Made by a program: the position numbers and the translations under genes. This document shows positions 25,205 through 34,022 of a stretch of 64,000 nt of DNA, piece by piece; positions within the stretch are counted from its first letter, which is position 1, and each line of letters starts with the position of its first letter. The notes under the pieces were generated by a model. That model had not been told where the DNA came from. It worked only from the letters and a program-made list of their open reading frames with translations, and searched no databases. The DNA comes from Lysinibacillus capsici (GTDB taxonomy: Bacteria > Bacillota > Bacilli > Bacillales_A > Planococcaceae): the NCBI RefSeq assembly GCF_003367505.1, contig NZ_PXXX01000012.1, positions 1 to 64,000 of the forward strand. The letters run 5' to 3'.

Positions 25205-25876
25205 ATGAAAGGATTTAGAATCTTAATTATAGAAGACGATCACATGATTGGTGATCTACTGCAAAAAATAGTACAGCGTGAGGGCTATGAGGCAATCTGG
25301 AAAACAGATGGCAAGGATATGATGGCGCTGATTCAGCAGGTGGATTTAGTCATAATGGATATTATGCTGCCAGGAGAGGATGGCTATCAATTAAGCAAAA
25401 ATATTAAACGTTTAGGCTTAAATATTCCAATCATTTTTCTATCGGCACGTAATGATATTGAAAGTAAGCTAGAGGGGTTGATGGTCGGCGAGGATTACCT
25501 GACAAAGCCATTTGATCCGCGAGAGCTGTTGCTAAGAATGCAAAAAATGCTAGCACAACAGTATGGTACACTTACGCAAATTCAGCATTTATTGATCGAT
25601 GGGGAGCGCCGTCAAGTATTTCATCATAGCATCCATGATGAAATCGCCCTAACAGCGATTGAGCGAAAAATTTTCTTTTATTTATTTGACAATCGAGATC
25701 GAGTATTAACAAAGGAACATTTTTTTGATTATCTTTGGCCACTTGATGAACGCAATCATAATATTTTGAATGTCCATATTAAAAAAATTCGAACAAAGCT
25801 ACAAGACCCAGCAGGCATTATTGTGCAAAATATTTATGGAGAAGGGTATCGTTTAAATACCTATAATAAAAAATGA
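25205..25876 (+). CDS. OmpR-family response regulator
   Basis: 223 residues. Receiver domain (1-~118): acidic pocket EDD, phosphoacceptor Asp52 in MDIMLPGEDG, LSARN, and Lys101 in TKPF. The C-terminal half is a winged-helix OmpR/PhoB DNA-binding domain ending GEGYRL. It overlaps the downstream kinase gene by 4 bases (ATGA). It probably controls its own operon, including the upstream hydrolase, but no repeat-type binding site was recognised. Confidence 0.95.
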   Translation: MKGFRILIIEDDHMIGDLLQKIVQREGYEAIWKTDGKDMMALIQQVDLVIMDIMLPGEDGYQLSKNIKRLGLNIPIIFLSARNDIESKLEGLMVGEDYLTKPFDPRELLLRMQKMLAQQYGTLTQIQHLLIDGERRQVFHHSIHDEIALTAIERKIFFYLFDNRDRVLTKEHFFDYLWPLDERNHNILNVHIKKIRTKLQDPAGIIVQNIYGEGYRLNTYNKK

Positions 25877-26862
25877 CCTTAAAAACAAAATACCGTACTT
25901 TGTTATTTGTAGCCATTGGGAGTGTGCCTGTTGTACTATTAGGCATTAGTGTGGCCATGTCAATTTTGTATGACAAGGCCTTTAAAATGAAAAATGACGG
26001 CATTCCGTTTCATGAGTCCTATGCCTATCCTGTGATGCTGATTGCGTTTGTGCTAGCGTTAGGAATGCTCGCATGGCTATTTTCCACATCGATTCATTCG
26101 TTACTATCCAAAATTACACTACTTAATAAAACAATACGAGAACTAGCAAGTAATGAGCGAATACCTGACACGTTAACGATAAAAAGTGAGGATGAAATTG
26201 GACAGCTTAGCCAATCTGTCAATCTTTTAATTGAACGTACAACTTACCGAGAATTAGAGCTTGCCCAGCAGCAGGAGCTTCAAAAAGAGTTGCTACAAAA
26301 GTTGCGACATGACATTCATACGCCGTTAACGGCTATCCGTTTGCAGCTGTTTTATCTAGAGGATCAGCTACAGGGGCAGCCCAAATTGGTGGAATCCTTA
26401 CATGCACAAATTCAATATATCACGAATTTAACTAATGCATTTCAGTTACAGTCCTTTGATACAAGTGAACAGTCCTATGTCATGCAGGAGGAGGTTCAAC
26501 TTGTCCCATTGTTACAAATGATGATAAAGAAGTGGCAGTATCTATATCGCATGCAGAATATTACGCTGCATTTTCAGCACGATGATTTACAAGCAGCTTG
26601 GCTTAGCAATGAATTGTGGCTACAGCGTTTATTCGATAATGTCTTTCAAAATACATTAAAGCATGCCCAAGCATCCAAGCTAGAGGTGACGATTAAGGAC
26701 GGGCAAGTTGTCATGTGTGATGATGGTATTGGCTTTACGACGGAAGATGAGCATGGCGGACTTGGGCTTAAAATCATTCAGGATATTGCTAAAACATTGA
26801 ATATCGAAGCTTCCTTACAATCAAACAAAAATGGCACGACCTTCTACTTTACACACCAATAA
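25873..26862 (+). CDS. Two-component sensor histidine kinase
   Basis: 329 residues. Two transmembrane helices (about 10-33 and 50-74) with only a ~16-residue outside loop, then a HAMP-like linker, dimerisation helix with His146 in LRHDIHTPLTAIR, and an ATPase domain with N-box DNVFQNTLKHA and G-boxes CDDGIGF and GGLGL. The tiny outside loop suggests an intramembrane-sensing kinase, as in BceS/LiaS-like envelope sensors. ATGA overlap couples it to the regulator. Confidence 0.94.
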   Translation: MTLKTKYRTLLFVAIGSVPVVLLGISVAMSILYDKAFKMKNDGIPFHESYAYPVMLIAFVLALGMLAWLFSTSIHSLLSKITLLNKTIRELASNERIPDTLTIKSEDEIGQLSQSVNLLIERTTYRELELAQQQELQKELLQKLRHDIHTPLTAIRLQLFYLEDQLQGQPKLVESLHAQIQYITNLTNAFQLQSFDTSEQSYVMQEEVQLVPLLQMMIKKWQYLYRMQNITLHFQHDDLQAAWLSNELWLQRLFDNVFQNTLKHAQASKLEVTIKDGQVVMCDDGIGFTTEDEHGGLGLKIIQDIAKTLNIEASLQSNKNGTTFYFTHQ

Positions 26863-26895
26863 AAAACAACGGCAGCCTTTGCCGTTGTTTTTTAT
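26861..26895. terminator. Bidirectional terminator
   Basis: Perfect 13-base stem AAAAAACAACGGC / GCCGTTGTTTTTT, serving the plus-strand kinase and the convergent minus-strand EamA gene. Confidence 0.92.
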
Positions 26896-26896
26896 T

Positions 26897-27766
26897 TTAC
26901 ACTGATTTTCGTTGCTGTAGTAAGAACAGGGCAAGTCCTAGTAAAATGACCACAATACCGATCCCCTGTTGAACGGAAATCATCTCATCTAAAATAAAAT
27001 AAGCTAATATACATGTGCCGATTGTTTCGCCTAAAATACTCATGGAAATCACCGTTGTACTTAACCATTTCAATAGCCAATTAAAAATGGTTTGCCCGAA
27101 AATCGTTGCAATGACAGCCAGCCCTACAAGGGACCACCAAGTGGAGGCTGAATAATCGAAAAACGATTCTTTCATAAAGAGGGCATAAACGGCTAAAAAG
27201 ATCGAGCTACTGCCATAGCCGATAATAGAATAGGGAATGAGCGATAAATCCTTGCGCACTGATTGCCCAATAAAAAAGTAGGCTGTAATAATACCTGCCG
27301 CAATAAAGGCAAGAATATCGCCATAAAGGGCTTGTCCACTAATCTGGAAATCTTGCCAGCCAATAATGAAGCAGCCGATGATCGCTACGAAGCAGCCAAC
27401 AATCGCTCCTTTTGAAAATCGCTCTTTAAATAAAAAATAGCTGCCTATTAAAGAGAATAGTGGCTGTAGTGTCACAATAACGGTTGAACTAGCCACAGAT
27501 GTGTAGTTTAATGATTCAAACCATAACACATAATGACAGGACAAAAATAAGCCTGATAAAATGCCGAGTCCCCATTGTTTTTTCGAGAGACTTGTAAGCT
27601 CCTGCCGCAAGCTCTTCTGTGCCAATAAAAATGGAAGAAGAACTAGCATTGCAAAAAATAGTCGATAAAAGGCTGTAATCGCTGGTGGTGCATCAGCTAG
27701 CTTAACAAAGATTGCTGAGGTAGATAATGCAAATACTGCAAAAAATAACGAGATGTAATAAAACAT
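26897..27766 (-). CDS. EamA (drug/metabolite) family transporter
   Basis: 289 residues with ten predicted transmembrane helices in two EamA repeats: the first has AFYRLFFAMLVLLPFLL, the second begins near residue 148. These are small-molecule exporters in the cytoplasmic membrane; substrate unknown. The stop codon abuts a bidirectional terminator. It is transcribed toward the two-component system, with the LysR gene upstream in the same direction; a 109-base gap separates it from that gene. Confidence 0.9.
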   Translation of the reverse strand: MFYYISLFFAVFALSTSAIFVKLADAPPAITAFYRLFFAMLVLLPFLLAQKSLRQELTSLSKKQWGLGILSGLFLSCHYVLWFESLNYTSVASSTVIVTLQPLFSLIGSYFLFKERFSKGAIVGCFVAIIGCFIIGWQDFQISGQALYGDILAFIAAGIITAYFFIGQSVRKDLSLIPYSIIGYGSSSIFLAVYALFMKESFFDYSASTWWSLVGLAVIATIFGQTIFNWLLKWLSTTVISMSILGETIGTCILAYFILDEMISVQQGIGIVVILLGLALFLLQQRKSV

Positions 27767-27875
27767 GATGTACTCCTAAGCATTTACAAGATTAATAATG
27801 ACAAACCTATTATAGTGTAGTCCGCATGAATAATATAGGGTTTTTAGAATATTAGCACAAAATAGGTTTATGGAG

Positions 27876-28733
27876 CTAATTCTGCTCAAGCAAGGATTCA
27901 ATGACCTGTTTTAATTGCAGGATGAAGGGCTGCTTACTGTCATCTTTTTTATAGATATAAACTGTTTCAATCACACTGTGAAGCCCATCTAAATCATAAA
28001 AATGCAGGTCGGGACAAGGATAAAGTGCTAGTAATTTGGTATTTAATACAGCCAATGTATGCTCGATTTCAAGAAAATCTAAAATACTACTAACTGATTT
28101 AATTTCCTTCATCGTAAAAGGTACCTGCTTGTCAGTGAGCCATTGTGCTAATGCATGGGTATACATGCAGCCCTTACTTAAAACAAGCAATGTGACAGGT
28201 GTTCGTTGATCAAAGTCAATGATATGAGCGGAGCTTGAGATAACTTCAAACGTCTCTGTGGCTAGTACATCATAGTGTAGATCGCTATAATGCTTGATTG
28301 GATTACTTGTCAATGCACAATCTATTTCCGCCAGATGAACTTTGTGATTTAAGGCTGTACTTGATTCCACAGTGAAATCAACATCTATCGGACTTCGACT
28401 AGTTTGCAGTGCGTTCATGATGGATGGTCCATATATTTTTATGGTTGTATGAGATGTACCAACCAAAATGCTCGTTTGTGTAGGGCCGATGGTATGTAAA
28501 AAGTCTTCATACTGCTCGGCAACTTTCTTTAAAAACTGTAAATAATGTTGACCTACCTCTGTCAGCTTTAAGCCTTGGGGTGTTCGTTTAAAGACGTCCT
28601 GCCCAATTTCACGCTCCATTTTTTTCACCTTTGCTGTTAAGGCAGATTGTGTATAATTGGTGATTTCAGCCGATTTACTCAAGTTTTGCCTCTCTAAAAG
28701 CTCCATTTTTAAGGCAATTTCTTCAATGTTCAT
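27876..28733 (-). CDS. LysR-family transcriptional regulator
   Basis: 285 residues. N-terminal LysR helix-turn-helix (ELLERQNLSKSAEITNYTQ, then ALTAKVKKMEREIG.DVFKR) and a C-terminal periplasmic-binding-fold co-inducer domain. ATG at 28733 follows GAGGAA; the longer frame to 28778 has no ribosome site. It is divergent from an MFS transporter 137 bases away, the standard layout for a LysR regulator and its target. The effector is unknown. Confidence 0.9.
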   Translation of the reverse strand: MNIEEIALKMELLERQNLSKSAEITNYTQSALTAKVKKMEREIGQDVFKRTPQGLKLTEVGQHYLQFLKKVAEQYEDFLHTIGPTQTSILVGTSHTTIKIYGPSIMNALQTSRSPIDVDFTVESSTALNHKVHLAEIDCALTSNPIKHYSDLHYDVLATETFEVISSSAHIIDFDQRTPVTLLVLSKGCMYTHALAQWLTDKQVPFTMKEIKSVSSILDFLEIEHTLAVLNTKLLALYPCPDLHFYDLDGLHSVIETVYIYKKDDSKQPFILQLKQVIESLLEQN

Positions 28734-28869
28734 GTTGTTCCTCACATACCTATAGATTTTTTTAATAGCCGCTATCATTTTCCTCCATTTTACGTACGCT
28801 AGCTGTCCACGTACACTCTAGATAATGAAAAGGTAGACTGCAAAAGCAGTAACCTGATGGAGGGTTATT

Positions 28870-30078
28870 ATGCATACATATTATCGATGGGTCATCTTGC
28901 TTGTGGCTACACTTTCGCAAACAGCCGCAACCTTTGTGACCTACGGAATGGGGCCAGTTGCCTCTTTTTATCAAATGGAATGGCACTTAACGTCCTTCCA
29001 GACAGGGCTAATTGTTTCAGCCGTCAATATAGGGCCAATTTTCTCCATGCTGCTATTTGGTTATCTCATGGATAAAAAGGGAGAAAAGCAGATTATTGGA
29101 TGGGGCTCGATACTACTGGGCCTGTCAGCCTTATTGCTAATACCCGTGAATCATTATACGACATTGCTTCTCGTATTAATAGTTGTGGGGATATGGTATG
29201 GCAGTGCGCAAACAGGTGGCAGTACTGCTATTGTGAAATGGTTTCCTAACAAGCATCGAGGACTTGCTATTGGGATACGCCAAACAGGTATTCCGATTGG
29301 AGGTGCATTGGCTTCCACTTTGCTGACCTATTTGTATCAACATCATCATCTTTCCTCTGTCCATTTAGCACAGGGCTTGATGGCGGTTGGTGGGGGACTA
29401 TTATTTTTATTGCTGTACAAAGAACCAAAACAGCATGACACCGCTACGGCACCTCTCATTCCTTTTAAAGAGAAGATGCGTGCTATTCGGCACAATCGGG
29501 CGCTCTATCCTTTATTTTTTGTGGGCATGGTTATGATGTCCCTCCAAATGATTATCATAGCTCACTTTATGAGCTATTTACATCATGAAGGTGGGTATAC
29601 ATTAACCGAGGCAGGGCGCTATTTAAGTCTGATTTTATTTGGTGGGATGTTTGGGAGAATTGTACTTGCTTGGATGAGTGACCATTATTTCGCTCAAAAA
29701 CGAGAGCCATTATTAGTGCTCGTCATGGTCGCTACATTCCTGATGGTTGGCTTTTTGCCCTTTGTCATACATAGCAAGGGCCTCATGATTTTATTTTGCA
29801 GTTTATTTGGGTTTTTAGCGCTTGGCTGGTATTCCATATATATCACTTGTGTCACGGAGCAATCCGATTCGCAAGCAGTAGGACTAACTGTTAGTGCAGC
29901 GTTAACGATTAATCAGTTCTTTATTGTCTTGGCACCAACGGTTTATGGTTTATTGGTTACTGTTTTTTCCAGCTATCAGCTCGCTTTGGATGTTATCGCT
30001 GTGATGGTTATACTGGGGGCATTTCACTTATACAGAACATCCCAAGGTAGTCTAACTTCTGAAAGTTCGGTAAAATAA
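28870..30078 (+). CDS. MFS transporter
   Basis: 402 residues with twelve hydrophobic helices. The cytoplasmic loop 2-3 has the MFS motif as GYLMDKKGEK, and loop 8-9 the related AWMSDHYFAQKRE. Residues around helix 4-5 (GLAIGIRQTGIPIGGAL) resemble oxalate/formate-type or cyanate-type permeases. Substrate not assigned. GGAGGG precedes the ATG. Likely controlled by the divergent LysR regulator. Its stop overlaps a possible upstream start of the next gene. Confidence 0.9.
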   Translation: MHTYYRWVILLVATLSQTAATFVTYGMGPVASFYQMEWHLTSFQTGLIVSAVNIGPIFSMLLFGYLMDKKGEKQIIGWGSILLGLSALLLIPVNHYTTLLLVLIVVGIWYGSAQTGGSTAIVKWFPNKHRGLAIGIRQTGIPIGGALASTLLTYLYQHHHLSSVHLAQGLMAVGGGLLFLLLYKEPKQHDTATAPLIPFKEKMRAIRHNRALYPLFFVGMVMMSLQMIIIAHFMSYLHHEGGYTLTEAGRYLSLILFGGMFGRIVLAWMSDHYFAQKREPLLVLVMVATFLMVGFLPFVIHSKGLMILFCSLFGFLALGWYSIYITCVTEQSDSQAVGLTVSAALTINQFFIVLAPTVYGLLVTVFSSYQLALDVIAVMVILGAFHLYRTSQGSLTSESSVK

Positions 30079-30107
30079 TGGAAAAGAGGAAATGGAGGTT
30101 GCGACGA

Positions 30108-30488
30108 ATGACCAGTTCAATTTGGATTGAGGCAAAGATTGATAAAGTATGGCAGGCGATTACAGAGGAGCAATCCCTCTCCCGATGGTACGCACCAGGC
30201 TCCATATGGGACATCCCTATACTAACAGCTGGGGAAAAGATGACATTTACCTTAATGCCAAATGCGCATAACCAGCTTTCTGAAAAACTGCCGATGGAGC
30301 TAACGATTCAGCAAGTGAAGAAAAATGAGGAATTTTCCTTCTATCTAGAAGTTCCTGAAACATTGATTGCTATTACGCTAGCCCAACAGGGTAATGGCAC
30401 TACGGTGAGCTTTAATTCGTCAGGCTATGATGCCTCTCTTGCGAATTTAAAGGCATTGCTGGAGGGGCATGACATTCCTTATCAGTAA
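30108..30488 (+). CDS. SRPBCC (START/AHSA1-like) protein
   Basis: 126-residue helix-grip protein: N-terminal SIWIEAKIDKVWQAITEEQSLS... followed by RWYAPG fits the AHSA1-type SRPBCC family, which binds hydrophobic ligands or acts as a co-chaperone. ATG at 30108, with GGAGG 11 bases before it, is preferred over ATG 30078 at the MFS stop codon. Probably co-transcribed with the MFS gene. Ligand unknown. Confidence 0.78.
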   Translation: MTSSIWIEAKIDKVWQAITEEQSLSRWYAPGSIWDIPILTAGEKMTFTLMPNAHNQLSEKLPMELTIQQVKKNEEFSFYLEVPETLIAITLAQQGNGTTVSFNSSGYDASLANLKALLEGHDIPYQ

Positions 30489-30600
30489 GCCTCTCTACGT
30501 CTTAGGTCTTAGATGAATTTCGAGCGGAGGGTCGTATTTTAATTTCCTCCCTTCTATATAATGAAATTATTGGTAGATTATACGGTGGGAGGAAATAATA

Positions 30601-31317
30601 GTGAAAAAATTAGTGGGTTTAGGTGTCGTGATAGGCACGTCAGCATTGGTATTATCGGGGTGCTTTTCCTTTATTCCAAATAAAATGCGAGAGGAAGCCA
30701 TTTTGGTGGAAAAGGATAAAGCGAAAGCATTAGAGGTAGACATTGATTTAGGTGTTGGCGAAATGAATGTATCGAGTGGTGCAAAGGAATGGGTTGAGGG
30801 CAACGCAGAATATAATGTAAAAAAGCTAGCCCCTCAGGTAGACTATGATCTACATGGCGATACAGGAGAAGTGGAAATCAAGCATAAGGGCTCAACAAGG
30901 CTGGGGCTCTCGAATATTAAAAACACATGGGCGATTCAACTGAACGACAGCATCCCCATGGATCTGAATGTGGAAACGGGTGCCTCTCTTGCCAATCTTG
31001 ATTTACAGGGTCTTCAGCTGGAAAAGCTCGATATTGAAGCGGGTGTCGGTGATCTAACGGTTAATCTAGGTGGCGACTGGAAAAAGAGCTTTACAACGAC
31101 TATTGAAACAGGTGTCGGTCAAACAACAGTTATTTTACCTTCAAAGGTTGGCGTGAAATTAACGACAGAAAAAGGCATTGGCTCGTCTAATGTGGAGGGC
31201 CTTGTATCAAAAGGGAATGGTGTCTATGTCAACGAAGCTTACGACAAGGCGGATGTCGTGCTAGAGGTCAATTCGGAATTGGGCATCGGGGAAATTACCT
31301 TTAAGTTAGATCGATAG
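30601..31317 (+). CDS. Lipoprotein with toast-rack/LiaF-like beta domain
   Basis: 238 residues. The signal sequence ends in lipobox LSGC (Cys21). The mature part is rich in short beta motifs of the kind IDLGVGEMNVSSG, ETGASLANLDL, EAGVGDLTVNLGG and GIGEITFKLDR, resembling the repeated beta-helix of DUF4097/toast_rack and LiaF C-terminal domains. Such proteins sit outside the membrane, often near envelope-stress systems. GTG start behind GGGAGGA. Monocistronic with a strong terminator. Specific role unknown. Confidence 0.82.
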   Translation: MKKLVGLGVVIGTSALVLSGCFSFIPNKMREEAILVEKDKAKALEVDIDLGVGEMNVSSGAKEWVEGNAEYNVKKLAPQVDYDLHGDTGEVEIKHKGSTRLGLSNIKNTWAIQLNDSIPMDLNVETGASLANLDLQGLQLEKLDIEAGVGDLTVNLGGDWKKSFTTTIETGVGQTTVILPSKVGVKLTTEKGIGSSNVEGLVSKGNGVYVNEAYDKADVVLEVNSELGIGEITFKLDR

Positions 31318-31366
31318 AAAATGGAGTAGGCTACTTGATTGAAATAACCGCAATAACCATAATAGG

Positions 31367-31404
31367 AGCGTCAAATACATCCTTTGTATTTGACGCTTAT
31401 TTTA
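31367..31404 (+). terminator. Intrinsic terminator after the toast-rack lipoprotein
   Basis: Perfect 13-base stem AGCGTCAAATACA / TGTATTTGACGCT with a 5-base loop and a T-rich tail. Confidence 0.9.
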
Positions 31405-31445
31405 TGGTAGTTTTAAGAAAGCAATGTTTCAAAGGAGCGAATAGA

Positions 31446-31970
31446 TTGAAGACCTATACATACAAGCAACCAGCGGCCATCGAGTCAACAGAGACCGTTA
31501 CTATTTTAAATGAAGCGGGGGAGGTATCGTCCACCGTTCAACGCGTGTATTCCAATGCACTAAAAAAAGCATTCGATAAAACGATGGACTATCGTTATTT
31601 CGTTCGTTTTGATGTCCACGATCGCAATGGTCAGCCGCTTTTTACGTGTAAAAAAGTATCCCGTCGCGGGCGCGTGCATTTCCGTGGCAAGGATTTGGTA
31701 ACAGGTAAAGACTATATGATTGCCTATGATGGCTGGCAAATCATGATTCCTGATTTAGTCATTACCAATGGCGAACAGCAGATCAAGCTCAACAAAGAAA
31801 TGGAGGACTGGTCTGTTTTTACTGTGAATGAGCAGCCTATCGCACGCTGGCAAGCGACTTTCTGTGAGACGCATTTTGACATTACACTACAAATTGAAGA
31901 CAGCAGTCCCATTCAGCAGGAAGCCTTTTTTATTGCCATCGGACAGGCAGTGCTGTTTGTTGGGGCTTAA
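31446..31970 (+). CDS. Tubby C-terminal/LURP-one-like protein
   Basis: 174 residues from a TTG start 5 bases after AAAGGAGCG; a longer frame from 31335 runs through the terminator and is rejected. The beta-rich pattern (FDVHDRNGQPLFTCKKV, FRGKDLVTGKDYMIAYD, and a final FFIAIGQAVLFVG) resembles the tubby-C-terminal/LURP-one-like fold found in Bacillus YxjI-type proteins, which bind lipids or nucleic acids in other systems. Function here unknown. A truncated esterase follows. Confidence 0.68.
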   Translation: MKTYTYKQPAAIESTETVTILNEAGEVSSTVQRVYSNALKKAFDKTMDYRYFVRFDVHDRNGQPLFTCKKVSRRGRVHFRGKDLVTGKDYMIAYDGWQIMIPDLVITNGEQQIKLNKEMEDWSVFTVNEQPIARWQATFCETHFDITLQIEDSSPIQQEAFFIAIGQAVLFVGA

Positions 31971-32002
31971 ATAAAGGTAGATGGAAGAAAGGGCTTGATG
32001 AA

Positions 32003-32233
32003 ATGCTAAACATATTACCAGCAAAAGAGATTTATTTACAGGGAAATGAGCATGCCCTATTGCTTTTACATTCCTTTACAAGTCATACAAGAGATATGAA
32101 GACAGTAGCCACTGCATTACATAACCAAGGCTATACCTGCTATGCGCCGCTGTATCGTGGACATGGCACTCATCCAGAACAGTTATTACACTATCAGGTA
32201 GACGACTGGTGGCAGGATGTAGTGAATGATTGA
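32003..32233 (+). pseudogene. Truncated carboxylesterase remnant
   Basis: 76 codons matching only the N-terminus of Est-type carboxylesterases, which normally have ~250 residues: start LPAKEIYLQGNEHALLLLHSF (oxyanion HSF), then PLYRGHGTHPEQLL. The frame stops right after DWWQDVVND, before the catalytic GLSLGG, Asp and His segments. The sequence beyond goes straight into a terminator-like hairpin, so the rest was deleted. It may still be translated but cannot be an esterase. Confidence 0.8.
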
Positions 32234-32242
32234 AGGAAAAAA

Positions 32243-32293
32243 TAGGTGTACCTAATCGTTAGGGAAAATCTAATGACGAGGTGCACTTTTTAT
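32243..32293 (+). terminator. Imperfect terminator hairpin after the esterase remnant
   Basis: Imperfect ~17-base stem GTGTACCTAATCGTTAG / CTAATGACGAGGTGCAC with a 7-base loop and a TTTTT tail. Confidence 0.65.
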
Positions 32294-32314
32294 ATAGTAA
32301 GTTTTCATACTAAA

Positions 32315-32485
32315 TTAAAGAATCTTTTGTTTTTGTTTCTCCAGTTGGATTCTTTCGTATTCCACCTCTAATTCTCTGTGTTTAATCAAATACTCTTTTT
32401 TTATTTGATACACTTTAATCACACTGAAAATCGTAATAACAAAAGCAAATACAAGCATTAATAATTGTATATTTGAGAAATACAA
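32315..32485 (-). CDS. 56-residue membrane protein with coiled tail
   Basis: Short frame with one transmembrane helix (LLMLVFAFVITIFSVIKVY) followed by a charged, probably coiled-coil tail (KKEYLIKHRELEVEYERIQ...). TTG at 32485 is preferred because GAGGTG lies just upstream; an internal ATG at 32458 would shorten it to 47 residues. It is divergent from the secreted/membrane protein gene at 32612. No family recognised. Confidence 0.55.
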   Translation of the reverse strand: MYFSNIQLLMLVFAFVITIFSVIKVYQIKKEYLIKHRELEVEYERIQLEKQKQKIL

Positions 32486-32611
32486 AAAAACACCTCACTT
32501 TCTTTATATATTATACATTTATCTGGATTATATGTATAATAAAGCTAATATTACATTATCCATTAATGTAATATTTTAACATAAATAAATAAAACAAGGA
32601 GGTTTACTGTG

Positions 32612-33178
32612 ATGAAGAAGCTTCAATTTTTTATTTGCAGTTTGATTGTTACGTTGATTGTTGCTACAATTTTTCCGAATTTTGCGAATGCTGATGAATA
32701 TGGACGTAAAGAAAGTGTTTTAGCCGAATCCATCTACTATAACTTGGCTACACAAACATTAGAGTTTGATGAAGAAGCAGCCCAGAAATTATATCATTTC
32801 ACAGATGAAGAATTAAATTATTACGAATCTCTTGAATCACTATCTCCTAATGAGGTTCATCATAAACTTTTAACCTTTGGGCTAGACATGGACAATTATG
32901 ATGGCACAATAATTTATAAAGAAAATGAAGATGGGGAAGTGACACCATATGCTGTTATAGCATGGCTTGCAGGAATTGGTTTGGTTTCTTTCATAGGCTA
33001 TTTCTTCTGGGACCGATACTTGACACATAAAGAAAAAATGAATTATATGAACAAATGCTTTGCACAGGGAGGAAATCCAATCATTGACTCCCGAGATGAT
33101 GCTGGGTTAAATGGACAAACCAATGCGACTGAGGCTAGAAAAATCGGTGGTTATAATTTTGCGTGTCAAAAACCATAA
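32612..33178 (+). CDS. Exported membrane protein with C-terminal Cys-GG-P...Cys motif
   Basis: 188 residues: signal peptide (cleavage likely after FANA, ~residue 28), an acidic region of ~85 residues, one transmembrane helix (about 114-136), and a tail CFAQGGNPIIDSRDD...GGYNFACQKP. The tail motif C-x3-GG-x-P...F-x-C-Q-K recurs in the 66-residue protein at 49009-49209. ATG at 32612 is 8 bases after AAGGAGGT; a GTG just before is too close. A very long hairpin follows. No known family. Confidence 0.72.
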   Translation: MKKLQFFICSLIVTLIVATIFPNFANADEYGRKESVLAESIYYNLATQTLEFDEEAAQKLYHFTDEELNYYESLESLSPNEVHHKLLTFGLDMDNYDGTIIYKENEDGEVTPYAVIAWLAGIGLVSFIGYFFWDRYLTHKEKMNYMNKCFAQGGNPIIDSRDDAGLNGQTNATEARKIGGYNFACQKP

Positions 33179-33223
33179 CATTTTATGAAAGGACCCTTCA
33201 AAAACTTAATTTTGAACAGTAAA

Positions 33224-33280
33224 AACAACAGCCCTTCTATTAATAGAGTATTAATAGAGGGGCTGTTGTTATTTAAATTT
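33224..33280 (+). terminator. Very long terminator hairpin
   Basis: 22-base stem (33224-33245 with 33249-33270, one G-T pair) and a 3-base loop, followed by an AT-rich tail. Unusually long for an intrinsic terminator in this window. Confidence 0.75.
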
Positions 33281-33632
33281 CTAGCTTTGTCGGCTCATCC
33301 CATAGACTCTGGAGAGTGAATGAGTGTAGGTACATAAAGGCATGCTCTTGATGCCTGATGTGAAGAAGTAATAGGACATGAGTATATCATTATCAATAAA
33401 GCCTAGTATTCTCGTTAAAACTAATTAAAAATATAGTACAAACGATAGGGAAAGCCATTCATCGCCGAGTTGCAAGGTAATATACTCCGTGTTTCAGCAT
33501 AGTGCATGCTTCCATACTTTTGATAATTGTGGTTGTGATTGGATCGTTTAATTCATTATTTATTTTTATAGCAGTTTTGAATTGTGATTCAATGTAGGAG
33601 AGGTATTATACTATATGGTTTTCATTAAGTTG
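33281..33632. other. Gene-poor region, 350 bases
   Basis: No open frame with a ribosome site on either strand and no clear repeat. It lies between two gene remnants and may be decayed coding sequence. Confidence 0.4.
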
Positions 33633-33863
33633 CTATAAAAGGTACAGATAAGTGGCAAAATAGTGAGGCTCCTTTAATTGCGGTAGCCCCTCATAGGCTC
33701 GAATAATGGTTTGCTGAAAAACTTCTACGGCGTCGTTTTCATTTTGTACGTAGACATAGGCCATTCGGTAAAGCTTATGCTGCTCCTGCTCAATGAGCTG
33801 ATAAAACGCCTGCTCATCACCTTGTTGGGCTAAGGCTACAAGAGTTTGTTGGGTGCTCGTAAT
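33633..33863 (-). pseudogene. Truncated ECF sigma factor remnant
   Basis: The frame matches sigma region 2 only: LVALAQQGDEQAFYQLIEQ, LYRMAYVYVQNENDAVEVFQQ and AYEGLPQLKEPHYFATYL, then a stop. Region 4, needed for -35 recognition, is missing. A strong AAAAGGAGGCG site is followed at normal distance by ATT ACG AGC, so the start codon has probably decayed from ATG to ATT. An in-frame ATG at 33917 lacks a ribosome site. Both ends are therefore damaged. Confidence 0.75.
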
Positions 33864-33980
33864 GAAAATCGCCTCCTTTTCGACCATTAGACTCAGCAAG
33901 TCATCATTTCGATTCAAGTTTTTTATTTTTATTGAGAAACGTCATAAGCATACCCATTTAATAGAAGGTTATCAATTTAC

Positions 33981-33989
33981 TGCTATAAT
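33981..33989 (+). promoter_or_regulatory. Extended -10 promoter of the ynd-type operon
   Basis: TGC-TATAAT, an extended -10 element, 34 bases before the first gene. No good -35 hexamer, as is usual for this promoter type. Confidence 0.55.
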
Positions 33990-34022
33990 GATAGTGGCTT
34001 CATCAAAAAAAGGAGTGAGTTT

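Noticed and set aside
31335-31445. N-terminal extension of the tubby-like protein
   Set aside because: It would be translated through a perfect terminator hairpin and has no ribosome site; TTG 31446 is better.
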